Assembly (NCBI GenBank): GCA_934590505.1
Contig: CAKTPC010000010.1
Span: forward strand, 1 to 30,836
DNA length: 30,836 nt
Reading direction: 5' to 3'
Source of the DNA: an uncultured Oscillospiraceae bacterium
GTDB taxonomy: Bacteria; Bacillota; Clostridia; Oscillospirales; Oscillospiraceae
This document shows positions 15,907 through 23,722 of this stretch, one piece after another (the stretch's first letter is position 1; each line of letters opens with the position of its first letter). The translations under genes and the position numbers were made by a program. The notes below the pieces were generated by a model, which saw nothing but the letters and a program-made list of their open reading frames with translations, ran no database searches and was not told the origin of the DNA.

Positions 15907-15976
15907 ATCTATGTGAGCATTGAAACGGAAGAACGTTTGCCGCAGTCCAAAAGCGGCAAACGTTCTTCCGTTTTAG
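15830..15976 (+). repeat. Direct repeat copy B: methyltransferase tail plus hairpin
   Basis: This aligns gap-free with 804-950 at about 85 % identity by eye. With copy A it brackets the complete LysR-to-MBL island in the same orientation, about 15 kb apart. See the finding on flanking repeats. Confidence 0.8.
15923..15974. terminator. 21-bp hairpin, likely bidirectional terminator
   Basis: 15923-15943 and 15953-15973 form a perfect 21-bp stem over the loop AGTCCAAAA, with AAA and TTTT at the outer ends. It lies between the rightward island and the leftward Fe-ADH gene (stop at 16057) and could stop both. Compared with 898-946, the stem bases change in a compensatory way. Confidence 0.75.
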
Positions 15977-16056
15977 ATATGGATCCGGGCGCACTGTGCT
16001 GCATATCCCGAGTTTTATTCCGGCTCTGTGTCCATAGTTGGGGTAACGCCTTTCAA

Positions 16057-17223
16057 TCAAAGTGCCATTTTGTAGATGTTGCATATATCCTCGACAGTGA
16101 GGGGAGCAAAGGCGGAGGTCTCATATGCCGGCCGCCATGCTTTTTCCGCCATCTTTTCGAAGTTCTCATCGCCGATGTTCAGCTCTGAGAGGTGCATCGG
16201 CAGACCCATTGAGACGAACAGCGCCTCGGTCCTATCGATAGCCTGCTTGGCCGCTTCCATTTCGGGAAGAGACGCATCCACGCCGAACACGTTTATGCCG
16301 TACTGGGCGAACTGGTGCGCGGTCTTCTCATTCAGGACATAGCGCATCCAATGCGGGGTAAGGAGCGCGATACCGACACCGTGAGTGATGTTATAGAAAG
16401 CGGAGAGCTCATGCTCGATGCGGTGAACGCTCCATGCGACGGGCTTGCCCATGCCGACAAAGCCGTTGATTGCCCAGGAGGACGCCCACATCAGGTTTGC
16501 TCTTGCAGCATAGTCGTCGGGTTTCTCAAGTGCGCGCGGGCCGCACTCGACACAGGTCTTGAGAATAGCTTCGGCAACCCGGTTGGAGATATAAGCATCC
16601 TCAGTGGGAGCAAAGTAATTCTCCATGGTGTGGGACATTATATCGGCAACGCCGGCTGCGGTCTGCTTTGCGGGGAGAGAGAAGGTGTAGGTCGGGTCGC
16701 AGATGGCGCAGGTAGGGATGACGCAGTACGCGTCGAAGTCCAGCTTTTCATTCGTATCGGGGTTGGAGATAACGGCGGTGCCGTCCATCTCGGAGCCTGT
16801 TGCCGCGATGGTGACAACGGCATAGATCGGCAGTGCCTTGACGGGCTCAGCCTTATGGGTCAGAAAGTCCCATGCGTCTCCGTCATAGAGCGCGCCCGCA
16901 GCAATGGTCTTGGAGCAGTCGATAATGCTGCCGCCGCCGAGAGCCAGGATACCGTCAACGCCGTTTTCCTTGCAGACCCGGACGCCCTCGCGCACGGTGC
17001 CTATTTTGGGGTTGGGCTCAACGCCGCTGAAGTCAATATGCGCAATGCCGCAGCTGTCGAGCTGGGCGATTGCATCGTCATAAACGCCGTTGCGCTTGAC
17101 GGATCCGCCGCCGAATACTACGAGGACCTTTGTGCACTTCTTCGCAACCTCGGCGCCGAGCTTTTCTATCTGGCGCTTGCCGAAATGGATGGTTGTCGGG
17201 ATAGAGTAGGTAAAGTTTTCCAT
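16057..17223 (-). CDS. Iron-containing (group III) alcohol dehydrogenase, YqhD/BdhA-like
   Basis: This 388-residue enzyme interconverts aldehydes and alcohols with NAD(P)H. It has GGGSVKRNGVYD (38-49), the YqhD/butanol-dehydrogenase type of NADP-binding start, and GGGSIIDCSK (96-105). The metal ligands are Asp194, His198, His267 and His281 (GVADIMSHTMENY, SVHRIEHELSAFYNITHGVG). AAAGGAAAA precedes ATG 17223. It is the last gene of a leftward run and may stand alone as a fermentative alcohol dehydrogenase. Whether it serves the glycyl radical pathway further right is open, because unrelated genes lie between. Confidence 0.93.
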   Translation of the reverse strand: MENFTYSIPTTIHFGKRQIEKLGAEVAKKCTKVLVVFGGGSVKRNGVYDDAIAQLDSCGIAHIDFSGVEPNPKIGTVREGVRVCKENGVDGILALGGGSIIDCSKTIAAGALYDGDAWDFLTHKAEPVKALPIYAVVTIAATGSEMDGTAVISNPDTNEKLDFDAYCVIPTCAICDPTYTFSLPAKQTAAGVADIMSHTMENYFAPTEDAYISNRVAEAILKTCVECGPRALEKPDDYAARANLMWASSWAINGFVGMGKPVAWSVHRIEHELSAFYNITHGVGIALLTPHWMRYVLNEKTAHQFAQYGINVFGVDASLPEMEAAKQAIDRTEALFVSMGLPMHLSELNIGDENFEKMAEKAWRPAYETSAFAPLTVEDICNIYKMAL

Positions 17224-17278
17224 AAGATTTTCCTTTCAGATCATGTAATATGTGTGATAACGATCAATACGAAACGGT

Positions 17279-17536
17279 TCATTTGGCTTTTCCAAAAGCG
17301 GCAGAGACTTTCTTGAGAACGCCGGAGAACCATGCGTCTTCTCTCCTGCGTGCCTCAAGGCGCTTTGAGAAGGTTCTGTACAGTGCCAGCGTGAGCACGA
17401 ACAGACTGACTACGGCAAGTGCCGGAGCATAAACCAGCTTGGTTATAAGATTGAACAGCAGCACCATAAACAGCAGCGCCATATTGATAGTGTCGATGCC
17501 GTTGCGCCCTTCCATTACTTTTGTCCAGAAAGTCAT
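17279..17536 (-). CDS. Small two-TM membrane protein
   Basis: This 85-residue protein starts at ATG 17536, preceded by GAGGTGG at 5 bases; the longer reading from 17608 would overlap the EamA gene and lacks such a site. It begins MTFWTKVMEGRNGIDTINMA, followed by two hydrophobic segments (about 18-34 and 38-55) and a basic tail with RTFSKRLEARRRED. Small clostridial proteins of the form FxxFMxGRYGxDxLN plus two helices are common, but I know no function for them. It lies just downstream of the EamA transporter on the same strand. Confidence 0.7.
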   Translation of the reverse strand: MTFWTKVMEGRNGIDTINMALLFMVLLFNLITKLVYAPALAVVSLFVLTLALYRTFSKRLEARRREDAWFSGVLKKVSAAFGKAK

Positions 17537-17559
17537 TTGATCCACCTCGTTTTTTATTT

Positions 17560-18495
17560 TTAATTTTTCTTCCTGCTCCGAAAATTTATCATAAGGATAC
17601 CCGCACATATCAGTACGAGCGCCATTATGCTCTGTATTCTTAATATCTGCCCTGTCTCACCGAGTATCAGGGCTGAAAAGATCACGCCGAATACGGGGTT
17701 TGCAAAGAAATAAATGTTGACGGAAGACACCGGATTGTGCTTCAAAAGTGCGTTCCACAGCGCTCCTGTGACCGAAGATATCAGTGCGAGCGCGATCAGT
17801 GTAAGAATGGCTGCCGGTGCTGAAGGCCGGAGTGAGCCGCCCATCAGCGCGCCGACGGCGGTAAGCGCCGCGCCGCCCAGCAGGAGCTGCCAGCCGGAAA
17901 GGAAAACAGGATCGTCATCCTGTGAAAATTTCTTGATCAGTGAATGGGAAAGGCCGGTAAAAGCGGCGCACAGCAGCACGAGCACATCGCCGAGCAGCGC
18001 GCTCTTTTCGGGGCTGCCGCCGATATTCATGACGACTATTCCGAAGAAGCCTAGAACACAGCCGAAGATCTTATTCACGCTGAGCTTTTCCTGATGGAAT
18101 ATAAAGCCAGATATCAGGATAGAAAAGAACACAAGCGTGCTGTCAAAGATAGAGGCGTGGACGGCACTTGTCCTCGCCATGCCGAGATACAGCAGCACAT
18201 ACTGCCCTACGGTCTGGAACAGCGCCAGCATACACGCGTTGACGACATTGCTTTTCCGGAGGAGCATCAGCTTTCCCTTCACGGCGGAAAGCACGGCAAG
18301 CGTCATGATGCCGCTGAGAATGAAGCGCGTCCCGGCAAACATCAGAATACTGCCGGTGTCCGAGGATGCGATGGAGAATTGGCTGTAGCCGAGCTTTATG
18401 AGGACAAAGTCCATTCCCCACATCATACATACGAATATTGCAAGAGCTCCGCATACCCAAGGGATAGAGAGCCTGCTTCTGGTCATGTCCGGCAT
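17560..18495 (-). CDS. EamA-family (DMT) transporter
   Basis: This 311-residue protein has ten predicted transmembrane helices in two EamA repeats (about 15-155 and 170-305). Family marks are GMDFVLIKLGYSQ in helix 1, TSAVHASIFDSTLVFFSIL near the end of repeat 1 and NPVFGVIFSALILGE near the end of repeat 2. Members export amino acids, nucleosides or other metabolites, and this one's substrate is unknown. The start at 18495 is just beyond the stop of the DUF4125 gene at 18501, so the two are probably translationally coupled. Confidence 0.88.
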   Translation of the reverse strand: MPDMTRSRLSIPWVCGALAIFVCMMWGMDFVLIKLGYSQFSIASSDTGSILMFAGTRFILSGIMTLAVLSAVKGKLMLLRKSNVVNACMLALFQTVGQYVLLYLGMARTSAVHASIFDSTLVFFSILISGFIFHQEKLSVNKIFGCVLGFFGIVVMNIGGSPEKSALLGDVLVLLCAAFTGLSHSLIKKFSQDDDPVFLSGWQLLLGGAALTAVGALMGGSLRPSAPAAILTLIALALISSVTGALWNALLKHNPVSSVNIYFFANPVFGVIFSALILGETGQILRIQSIMALVLICAGILMINFRSRKKN

Positions 18496-18500
18496 TGCGG

Positions 18501-19121
18501 TCAGTTCCCCCGTTTCAGCAATTCTTCCGCCTCATCCAAGGAGGTATAGCCATACTGGCGCGCGGTGTTATCATATATCATGGCGACCATGTTCCGCCCT
18601 TCGGCTCTCCTGCCCTCTGCCATGTTGAGAAAGCTCTTCAGCGTTTCTTCGGAATAGGACATCAGCTCTCCACGCATGTACACCTCAACGGTTGTCATGT
18701 CGAAACTCTCGTCTTCGTCGGCCGGACGGCCGCGCATCGCAAAATTCGGCCAGCGGCTGCGCGTCTCGCGGTACCATGCCATATATATCTGCATGATGCT
18801 GTCAATAAGAGCTTCCTTTTCTGCTGTGACGACAGGCAGATACGGGGCAAGCTCGCTTTCATAATATTCAGGTGCGGTATAGCGCATCATATAGGCATAT
18901 TTGCGCTCCACAAGATTATGTCCGCAGAGGGCGGCGGCCTGATGATCCGACCAATAATTCAGAAGCACAGCCTCGTCCCAGGTCTCAAACTGACTCAAGC
19001 GCATGGCGCGGAAGGTCGTGTAATCATCCTGACATGAAGCGCGCCTGCCTATGTTCTCGACAAGGTCGAGCATGCGCCACTCACTTGCGATTATATCCTC
19101 GATAAGCTTATCCTTTGTCAA
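18501..19121 (-). CDS. DUF4125 family protein
   Basis: This 206-residue soluble protein starts at TTG 19121 after GAGGG. The N-terminal pattern LIEDIIASEWRMLDLVENIG and the FRAMRLSQFETWDEAVLLNY segment are typical of the DUF4125 family, which has no assigned function to my knowledge. The protein is rich in Trp, Tyr and acidic residues and has no signal peptide or membrane helix. It forms a compact leftward unit with a DUF4037 gene (17 bp upstream) and a TPR gene, which suggests joint function. Confidence 0.8.
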   Translation of the reverse strand: MTKDKLIEDIIASEWRMLDLVENIGRRASCQDDYTTFRAMRLSQFETWDEAVLLNYWSDHQAAALCGHNLVERKYAYMMRYTAPEYYESELAPYLPVVTAEKEALIDSIMQIYMAWYRETRSRWPNFAMRGRPADEDESFDMTTVEVYMRGELMSYSEETLKSFLNMAEGRRAEGRNMVAMIYDNTARQYGYTSLDEAEELLKRGN

Positions 19122-19137
19122 AACAACAGCCCTCTTT

Positions 19138-20073
19138 TCATTCGCCGTACATCACCGGGAGCCTGCGGATATTCTCGTCGTTTATGGAACCCATCAGCCT
19201 ACCGGCATGGTACTGCATGAATGTATCGCCATTATCGGACCAGCCGCGCCGTATTAGCTCACTGCCGACCATCCCGCACACTTCCTCAATCAGCTCCAGC
19301 TTCTGTCGGTGGAGCGGCAGATCGGGCATTGAGGTGAGCGCACGGAGCTTGCCCGCGCAGCCAGGCAGGCAGGTGAAGTCCGCAGTACCGCGGAAAGCCC
19401 ATTTGTAAAACGGCATATACCTGCCGTTGAGAAGATACAGCGCAGCGAGCGCATGCTGGATAAACTCGGCGCCCGCAAGATATGCCGCGCCGAAATCGCC
19501 GCGCTTGACGCATCTTCCGTAGTTATACTGCCCGGACTGCGCCATGCCCGCGCAGTTTGCCGCGAGCTTCTTTTTAAGAACGTCTTCCGGGTAGAAGCCG
19601 AGGAGAACGTTTCTCACGGCGGAAAAGCTGCCAAGCGGGTCGCTGAAGACCTCGCCGCTGCAAGTCTGAGAAAGATACCTCTCCGGTATACGCAGCCAGT
19701 CCATGAAGCTGGCTGGAGGATCCGGCCGGCCGATAAGGCTTTCATAGAAGCCTTCTATCGTGAGCACGCCGACACGGCTGCCGCGTTCGCTGCATATTGC
19801 CGAGGTCTCACATTCCGGTATGTCCTGCGGCAGGAGGCCGTATGCCTCGGCCAGCCTTGCGCCGAGGTCTCCGGCTTCGCTCCGCGGTATCCAGAGGCAC
19901 ACGCCGGGGCCGAAATCGTGATCCCGCGAAAGCTCGTCGTCAAAGCCCAGACATTCCGAGCCCTGCCCGGCAAGTCCCACGGCGATGAGATGACGCTCGG
20001 ATGCAAAATCACGTTCAAGCATCGGCTGTACATATCGCGCATAGAAGATCCTGGATATTTCCATTCCGGTCAT
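19138..20073 (-). CDS. DUF4037 protein, nucleotidyltransferase-like
   Basis: This 311-residue protein has an N-terminal region (28-62) of the form VGLAGQGSECLGFDDELSRD followed by HDFGPG. The GS-x-x-x-G-x-D...D-x-D layout resembles the active site of the polymerase-beta/MNT nucleotidyltransferase fold, with Gly38-Ser39 and Asp51/Asp53 as the likely nucleotide and metal positions. The C-terminal DUF4037 part follows. If active it would transfer a nucleotide to a small molecule or protein, but no substrate is known. ATG 20073 follows GAGG. An ATG three codons in is an alternative start. Confidence 0.78.
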   Translation of the reverse strand: MTGMEISRIFYARYVQPMLERDFASERHLIAVGLAGQGSECLGFDDELSRDHDFGPGVCLWIPRSEAGDLGARLAEAYGLLPQDIPECETSAICSERGSRVGVLTIEGFYESLIGRPDPPASFMDWLRIPERYLSQTCSGEVFSDPLGSFSAVRNVLLGFYPEDVLKKKLAANCAGMAQSGQYNYGRCVKRGDFGAAYLAGAEFIQHALAALYLLNGRYMPFYKWAFRGTADFTCLPGCAGKLRALTSMPDLPLHRQKLELIEEVCGMVGSELIRRGWSDNGDTFMQYHAGRLMGSINDENIRRLPVMYGE

Positions 20074-20085
20074 GGTTCGAGTCCT

Positions 20086-20895
20086 CTATATTTTGAATTC
20101 TTTTTCCAGCTCTTTGAGACAATATTCCCGCATACGCGTCATATCGGAAATAGCGGGGCTGCTCACAGCGTTCTGGCTGAGCAGTCCGATCCCTCTGCCG
20201 CAGGCTGCAGCGGCCGCGCCGAAATCCTTTTCGGCGATGAGCAGTTCCGCAAATATCTGCTCCATCACGGCGCGGTGCAGCGGGCTTGATGCGGGGTCCG
20301 AAGCAAAGGCTGCCTTAGCAAGAATAAGCGCGCCTTCGGCATCCTTGAGCCGGTCTGATTTTAAAAGGCACTGTGCCTTTATCGTATAGCTTACTCCGCG
20401 CTCGTCCCCGCTTTCTGCCGTGAGAAGCCCGAGAGCCTTTTCAATATGCCGCATTACCGCGTCCGTATCGCCGAGACGCAGGTATAGCGACGCGATGTTA
20501 TTGTGCAGCGCGGCGGCCGTGTAGCTCTGGCCGTCACCGCAGCTTTCGAGCATAGCGGCTGCGGAGCCAAAGACCGTAACGGCGTCCTCGAGCCGGCCGG
20601 CATGAGTGAGCAGGGTCGCAAGATTCAGCAGCGTAGTCGCATGGGCGGAGCTTCCGTTCATGCCTATTTCGTCAATGCACTCCAGAGCGCGGCGGAGCAC
20701 GGCCTCGCCCTTGTCATATTCGCCGCGGACGCGATAGAATCCGCCCATTTCGCTGCACACGGATATTACAGCCGAAAGATCGTTCTCGCGCTCTGCACAT
20801 TCAAGACCGCTGCGGAGAAACGCTTCTATCCTGTCAGTCTGTTCGCCGCCTGAGAACATTGCGTCAAGCTCTGAAAAAAACTGCCCTATATCCAT
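20086..20895 (-). CDS. Tetratricopeptide-repeat protein
   Basis: This 269-residue protein is built of about five to six TPR-like helix pairs, for example GGFYRVRGEYDKGEAVLRRA, LNLATLLTHAGRLEDAVTVF and HNNIASLYLRLGDTDAVMRH. TPR proteins act as protein-binding scaffolds. AGGAGGAAGG precedes ATG 20895. It is the first gene of the DUF4037/DUF4125 set with short intergenic gaps, and probably assembles or senses for its neighbours. No signal peptide or membrane segment is visible. Confidence 0.82.
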   Translation of the reverse strand: MDIGQFFSELDAMFSGGEQTDRIEAFLRSGLECAERENDLSAVISVCSEMGGFYRVRGEYDKGEAVLRRALECIDEIGMNGSSAHATTLLNLATLLTHAGRLEDAVTVFGSAAAMLESCGDGQSYTAAALHNNIASLYLRLGDTDAVMRHIEKALGLLTAESGDERGVSYTIKAQCLLKSDRLKDAEGALILAKAAFASDPASSPLHRAVMEQIFAELLIAEKDFGAAAAACGRGIGLLSQNAVSSPAISDMTRMREYCLKELEKEFKI

Positions 20896-20922
20896 GAAGC
20901 CTTCCTCCTGTAATCAATAGAC

Positions 20923-20953
20923 AAGGGCAGTACAAATCGTTTGCACTGCCCTT
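20923..20953 (-). terminator. Hairpin after the MalY-type gene
   Basis: AAGGGCAGT (20923-20931) pairs with ACTGCCCTT (20945-20953), and the stem can extend inward by TACAAA/TTTGCA with a mismatch. It lies 20 bp beyond the leftward MalY-type gene and before the TPR gene. No good U run follows leftward, so termination may be partial. Confidence 0.5.
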
Positions 20954-20971
20954 ATATCGGGCTGCGGCCCT

Positions 20972-22180
20972 TTATTTTCTCTTGCTGTTGAGAAGCTTGC
21001 AGATGCGGCGCAGACCCTCTTCGAGAGTGGCGCGCGGCATCGCAACGTTGAGACGGATATAGCCGTCGGAATTTGCAACGAACATGTTGCCGCCCTCAAG
21101 CAGAACGCCCGCTTCGTTGGCAAACATCATCGGGAGGTTCACGTCCTTGTCAACGTAAGACGATACGTTCACCCAGCCGAGGTAGGTCGCCTCGGGGATA
21201 CGGAACACCGCGTCGGGGAGGTTCGCCCTGAGGTAGTCGCGAACGAACTCGAAGTTTGCGTCAAGGTACTTTCTGAGTTCGACGAGCCAATCGTAGCCGG
21301 ACTCGTATGCACTCTGGCAGGCCGCGAGGGACAGCGGGTTCTCATCGAAGTTGTGATAGGTGCTCCAAAGCTTCTTGACAGCCTCGTTCGGGATGACGAT
21401 GTTGGAGATCTGCATGCCTGCCATGTTGAAGGTCTTGCTCGGTGCCATGCAGGTGATGATCTGATCCGAGTTGGGGAAGAGCTTGGCCATGGGCGTGTGC
21501 GTCTGGCCGCTGCGGATAAGATCGCAGTGTATCTCATCGGATATTATGAACACATTGTGCTTGAAGCATATCTCGGCCACTCTGCGCAGCTCGTCCTCGG
21601 TCCAGATACGTCCGGAGGGGTTATGCGGGTTGCAGAAAATGCAGAGCGTGACCTTGGGATCGGTGGCCTTGCGCTCGAAATCCTCGAAATCTATCTCATA
21701 GTAGCCGTCGCTCTTGGTGTTGACAAGGTCGCTGGTGACGTAGCCGATGTTATTATGCTCGGCGGCATGCATGAAATAAGCGTAGGACGGGGTGAGCATG
21801 AGCACCTTTTCGTCGCTCTTGCAGAGGTACCCGGTCAGCTCATAGAGCGCGGGGATAACGCCGTGGGAAGTGAAAAGATCCTCTCTCTTGGGCGTCCAGC
21901 CATAGAGCTTGTCCGTCCAGTTCAGGAAAGCCTGAAAATACTCGGGGTCAAAAACTCTGGTATATCCGAAGATGCGGCGGCCAAGGCGGGCGCGCATGGC
22001 GTCGATAATGACCTCGGGAGTGGCAAACTCCATATCGGCTATCCACATGCGGATGAACTCGTCATCGGCATAGGGGAACTTCATGGTCTCATCCGCATGG
22101 AAAATGTACTGACGGAAGCCGTCGGTATTCATACAGTTGGTATGTCTGCGGTCGATTATTTCATCAAAATTGTATTTCAT
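20972..22180 (-). CDS. MalY/PatB-type PLP enzyme (C-S beta-lyase / aminotransferase)
   Basis: This 402-residue fold-type I PLP enzyme has WIADMEFATPEVIIDAM near the start (a MalY/PatB signature), SHGVIPALYELTGYL, NPHNPSGR (184-191), SDEIHCDLI (214-222), the PLP lysine Lys249 in APSKTFNMAG, and a C-terminal Arg region YIRLNVAMPR. The subfamily typically cleaves beta C-S bonds (cystathionine, cysteine conjugates) to give aminoacrylate, hence pyruvate and ammonia; some members transaminate. RidA, which hydrolyses aminoacrylate-type enamines, is encoded 27 bp upstream in the same operon and supports a beta-elimination role. AGGGAAAG precedes ATG 22180. Confidence 0.88.
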   Translation of the reverse strand: MKYNFDEIIDRRHTNCMNTDGFRQYIFHADETMKFPYADDEFIRMWIADMEFATPEVIIDAMRARLGRRIFGYTRVFDPEYFQAFLNWTDKLYGWTPKREDLFTSHGVIPALYELTGYLCKSDEKVLMLTPSYAYFMHAAEHNNIGYVTSDLVNTKSDGYYEIDFEDFERKATDPKVTLCIFCNPHNPSGRIWTEDELRRVAEICFKHNVFIISDEIHCDLIRSGQTHTPMAKLFPNSDQIITCMAPSKTFNMAGMQISNIVIPNEAVKKLWSTYHNFDENPLSLAACQSAYESGYDWLVELRKYLDANFEFVRDYLRANLPDAVFRIPEATYLGWVNVSSYVDKDVNLPMMFANEAGVLLEGGNMFVANSDGYIRLNVAMPRATLEEGLRRICKLLNSKRK

Positions 22181-22207
22181 AGCAATACTTTCCCTGTGTA
22201 AAACAGA

Positions 22208-22588
22208 TCAGTCGACGTAGGCAATTGCCTCGATCTCAACAAGCGCGTCCTTGGGAAGTCTCGCGACCTCGATGGCGCTGCGGGAGGGATAGCTGCCCTC
22301 AGAGAAGAAGGTGGCGTATACGCCGTTCATTGCAGCAAAGTCATTTATATCCTTGAGGAAGACAGTGGTCTTGAGGACCTTGTCCATAGAGCTGCCGGCG
22401 TTCTCAAGAACGGTCTTCACATTTTCGAGAGAAGCTTTGGTCTGTGCCTCGATGCCCTCGGGGAAGGCGCCGGTCGCCATGTCGATGGGGAGCTGACCAG
22501 AGGTGATGACGAGGTTTCCGAACTTGTTTGCTTGAGAATAGGGGCCTATTGCTGCGGGGGCTTTTTCAGTGGCGATTATAGTACGCAT
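22208..22588 (-). CDS. ridA: RidA family enamine/imine deaminase
   Basis: This 126-residue protein has YjgF/RidA features throughout: APAAIGPYSQA with Tyr17, LVITSGQLPID, SRSAIEVARLPKDALVEIEA with the carboxylate-binding Arg103 and Glu120. It hydrolyses 2-aminoacrylate and related 2-imino acids to 2-keto acids and ammonia, protecting PLP enzymes. AAAGGAAAAA precedes ATG 22588. Its position between a dehydrogenase-fold protein and a MalY-type PLP enzyme suggests the operon makes an enamine or imine as an intermediate, not merely as a by-product. Confidence 0.93.
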   Translation of the reverse strand: MRTIIATEKAPAAIGPYSQANKFGNLVITSGQLPIDMATGAFPEGIEAQTKASLENVKTVLENAGSSMDKVLKTTVFLKDINDFAAMNGVYATFFSEGSYPSRSAIEVARLPKDALVEIEAIAYVD

Positions 22589-22628
22589 GGTATTTTTCCT
22601 TTCAGTGCTACATGATCAAATGTTATAT

Positions 22629-22650
22629 AATGGCGGCAAAAACCGCCATT
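22629..22650 (-). other. Intercistronic hairpin
   Basis: AATGGCGG (22629-22636) pairs with CCGCCATT (22643-22650) over a CAAAAA loop, between the dehydrogenase-like gene and ridA. Leftward it is followed by ATATAACATTT, which is not a clear U run. Confidence 0.45.
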
Positions 22651-22682
22651 GAAGCACGTGCATAGCTGCGATCGGGCAGCGT

Positions 22683-23588
22683 TCAGTGGGTAGACAGATA
22701 GTCGCGGATATTCTCGAGCACCTTTATGCGCAGGAGAACGCCCGACTGCATCGACTGCCCGGCCACCATATCGGGGCAGATAACGTTCGGCATATTGAAA
22801 ATGTCGCCGTCAGTGCCGCCTATGGAGACGGAATTGTCGACTATATAGTAATTGCCCGGCTCTTCCAGCCACTCTCTGAGTGCGTCCAGAGGATACGGAG
22901 CGGTAAATGTCGTGTTTATGAGCACCTTGCCGTTGCCGAAACGCTTGAAAGCCTCGCGATCCATAAGAGGCGTGTTCTTGTGCAGATGCGTGGTGAGCAC
23001 GTCAACGGTCTGGAGCAGTTCGTCAAAGGGGAGATACTTGATGCCCTTGCTTTCCATCTCGGGCTTGCGTGTGCGGCTGTAATAATAGACATCCATCTTG
23101 AAAGCGAGCAACAGCTCCGCAACGACAGAGCCCACATCGCCGAGGCCGACGACGCCGACCTTCGTCCCAGCCAGCTCCATCTCCTCACCCTTGTAGAAGA
23201 TACCGCCGAAGCCGTGGAAAAGGCGGACTATTTCGCAGCTGACGAATTCTGCGACGCCGCGGTCGCCGTACCGCCGGATGCCGGTGACAACTAGGCCGCG
23301 GCTGTTGGCAAACGGGATATCGACGTTTGCGCTTTCCGGGGTGTACAGGCTGCAGCACATGCCTATGTAGCGGAGATCAGGGCAGCTTTCAATGACGTTT
23401 TTGCCGATGTAGCTGGTGTAGAAGACGAGCAGCGCATCCGCATCGCCTATGCGTCTTATCTTTTCCTCGTCTGTCTCGGGGATGTCGCGGTAGATAACAA
23501 CATCCTCGGCGTAATCATAGAGCTTCTGTTCCGCTTCTTCATCGAAGCGCACCGGCTCTAAAACAACGAGCTTCTTAAACTTTTCCAA
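22683..23588 (-). CDS. 2-hydroxyacid dehydrogenase-fold protein lacking the usual catalytic residues
   Basis: A protein of 301 residues if started at TTG 23588, nine bases after AGGAGAG; TTG 23597 is an alternative, and upstream in-frame sequence is antisense to the transporter gene. It has the D-isomer 2-hydroxyacid dehydrogenase layout, with the Rossmann motif VGLGDVGSVVAELL at about 147-160 and LINTTFTAPYPLDAL where the family has LINTARGxxVDxxAL. Three conserved sites are changed: the Arg of NTARG is Phe (about 228), the DVFExEP Glu segment reads DNSVSIGG, and the His of TPHxA is Asp (NVICPDMVAG, about 273). The normal Arg/Glu/His catalytic set is thus absent. NAD binding is likely; the reaction is not predictable from the family name. 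Confidence 0.8.
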   Translation of the reverse strand: MEKFKKLVVLEPVRFDEEAEQKLYDYAEDVVIYRDIPETDEEKIRRIGDADALLVFYTSYIGKNVIESCPDLRYIGMCCSLYTPESANVDIPFANSRGLVVTGIRRYGDRGVAEFVSCEIVRLFHGFGGIFYKGEEMELAGTKVGVVGLGDVGSVVAELLLAFKMDVYYYSRTRKPEMESKGIKYLPFDELLQTVDVLTTHLHKNTPLMDREAFKRFGNGKVLINTTFTAPYPLDALREWLEEPGNYYIVDNSVSIGGTDGDIFNMPNVICPDMVAGQSMQSGVLLRIKVLENIRDYLSTH

Positions 23589-23635
23589 AGCGGTCAACTC
23601 TCCTGTAAATTGTTTTTGTATTCCCAGTCTGAAAG

Positions 23636-23673
23636 TCTCCGGGACAAGAGACAGTATACTCTTATCCCGGAGA
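23636..23673 (-). other. Strong hairpin between transporter and dehydrogenase-fold genes
   Basis: Arms 23636-23650 and 23659-23673 pair over 15 positions with one mismatch. Leftward the stem is followed by CTTTCAGACTGG rather than a U run. It may reduce or process the mRNA after the transporter gene. Confidence 0.5.
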
Positions 23674-23722
23674 ACGCCGGTTGGATTGCCCAGTATTGTT
23701 TTCCGTAAAGGATGGCTGAAAC

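Noticed and set aside
15863..16084. 73-codon minus-strand frame over the hairpin at 15923 and a similar one over 898-950
   Set aside because: They are the reverse reading of the duplicated hairpin and methyltransferase tail; the shared peptide comes from the repeat and not from a gene.
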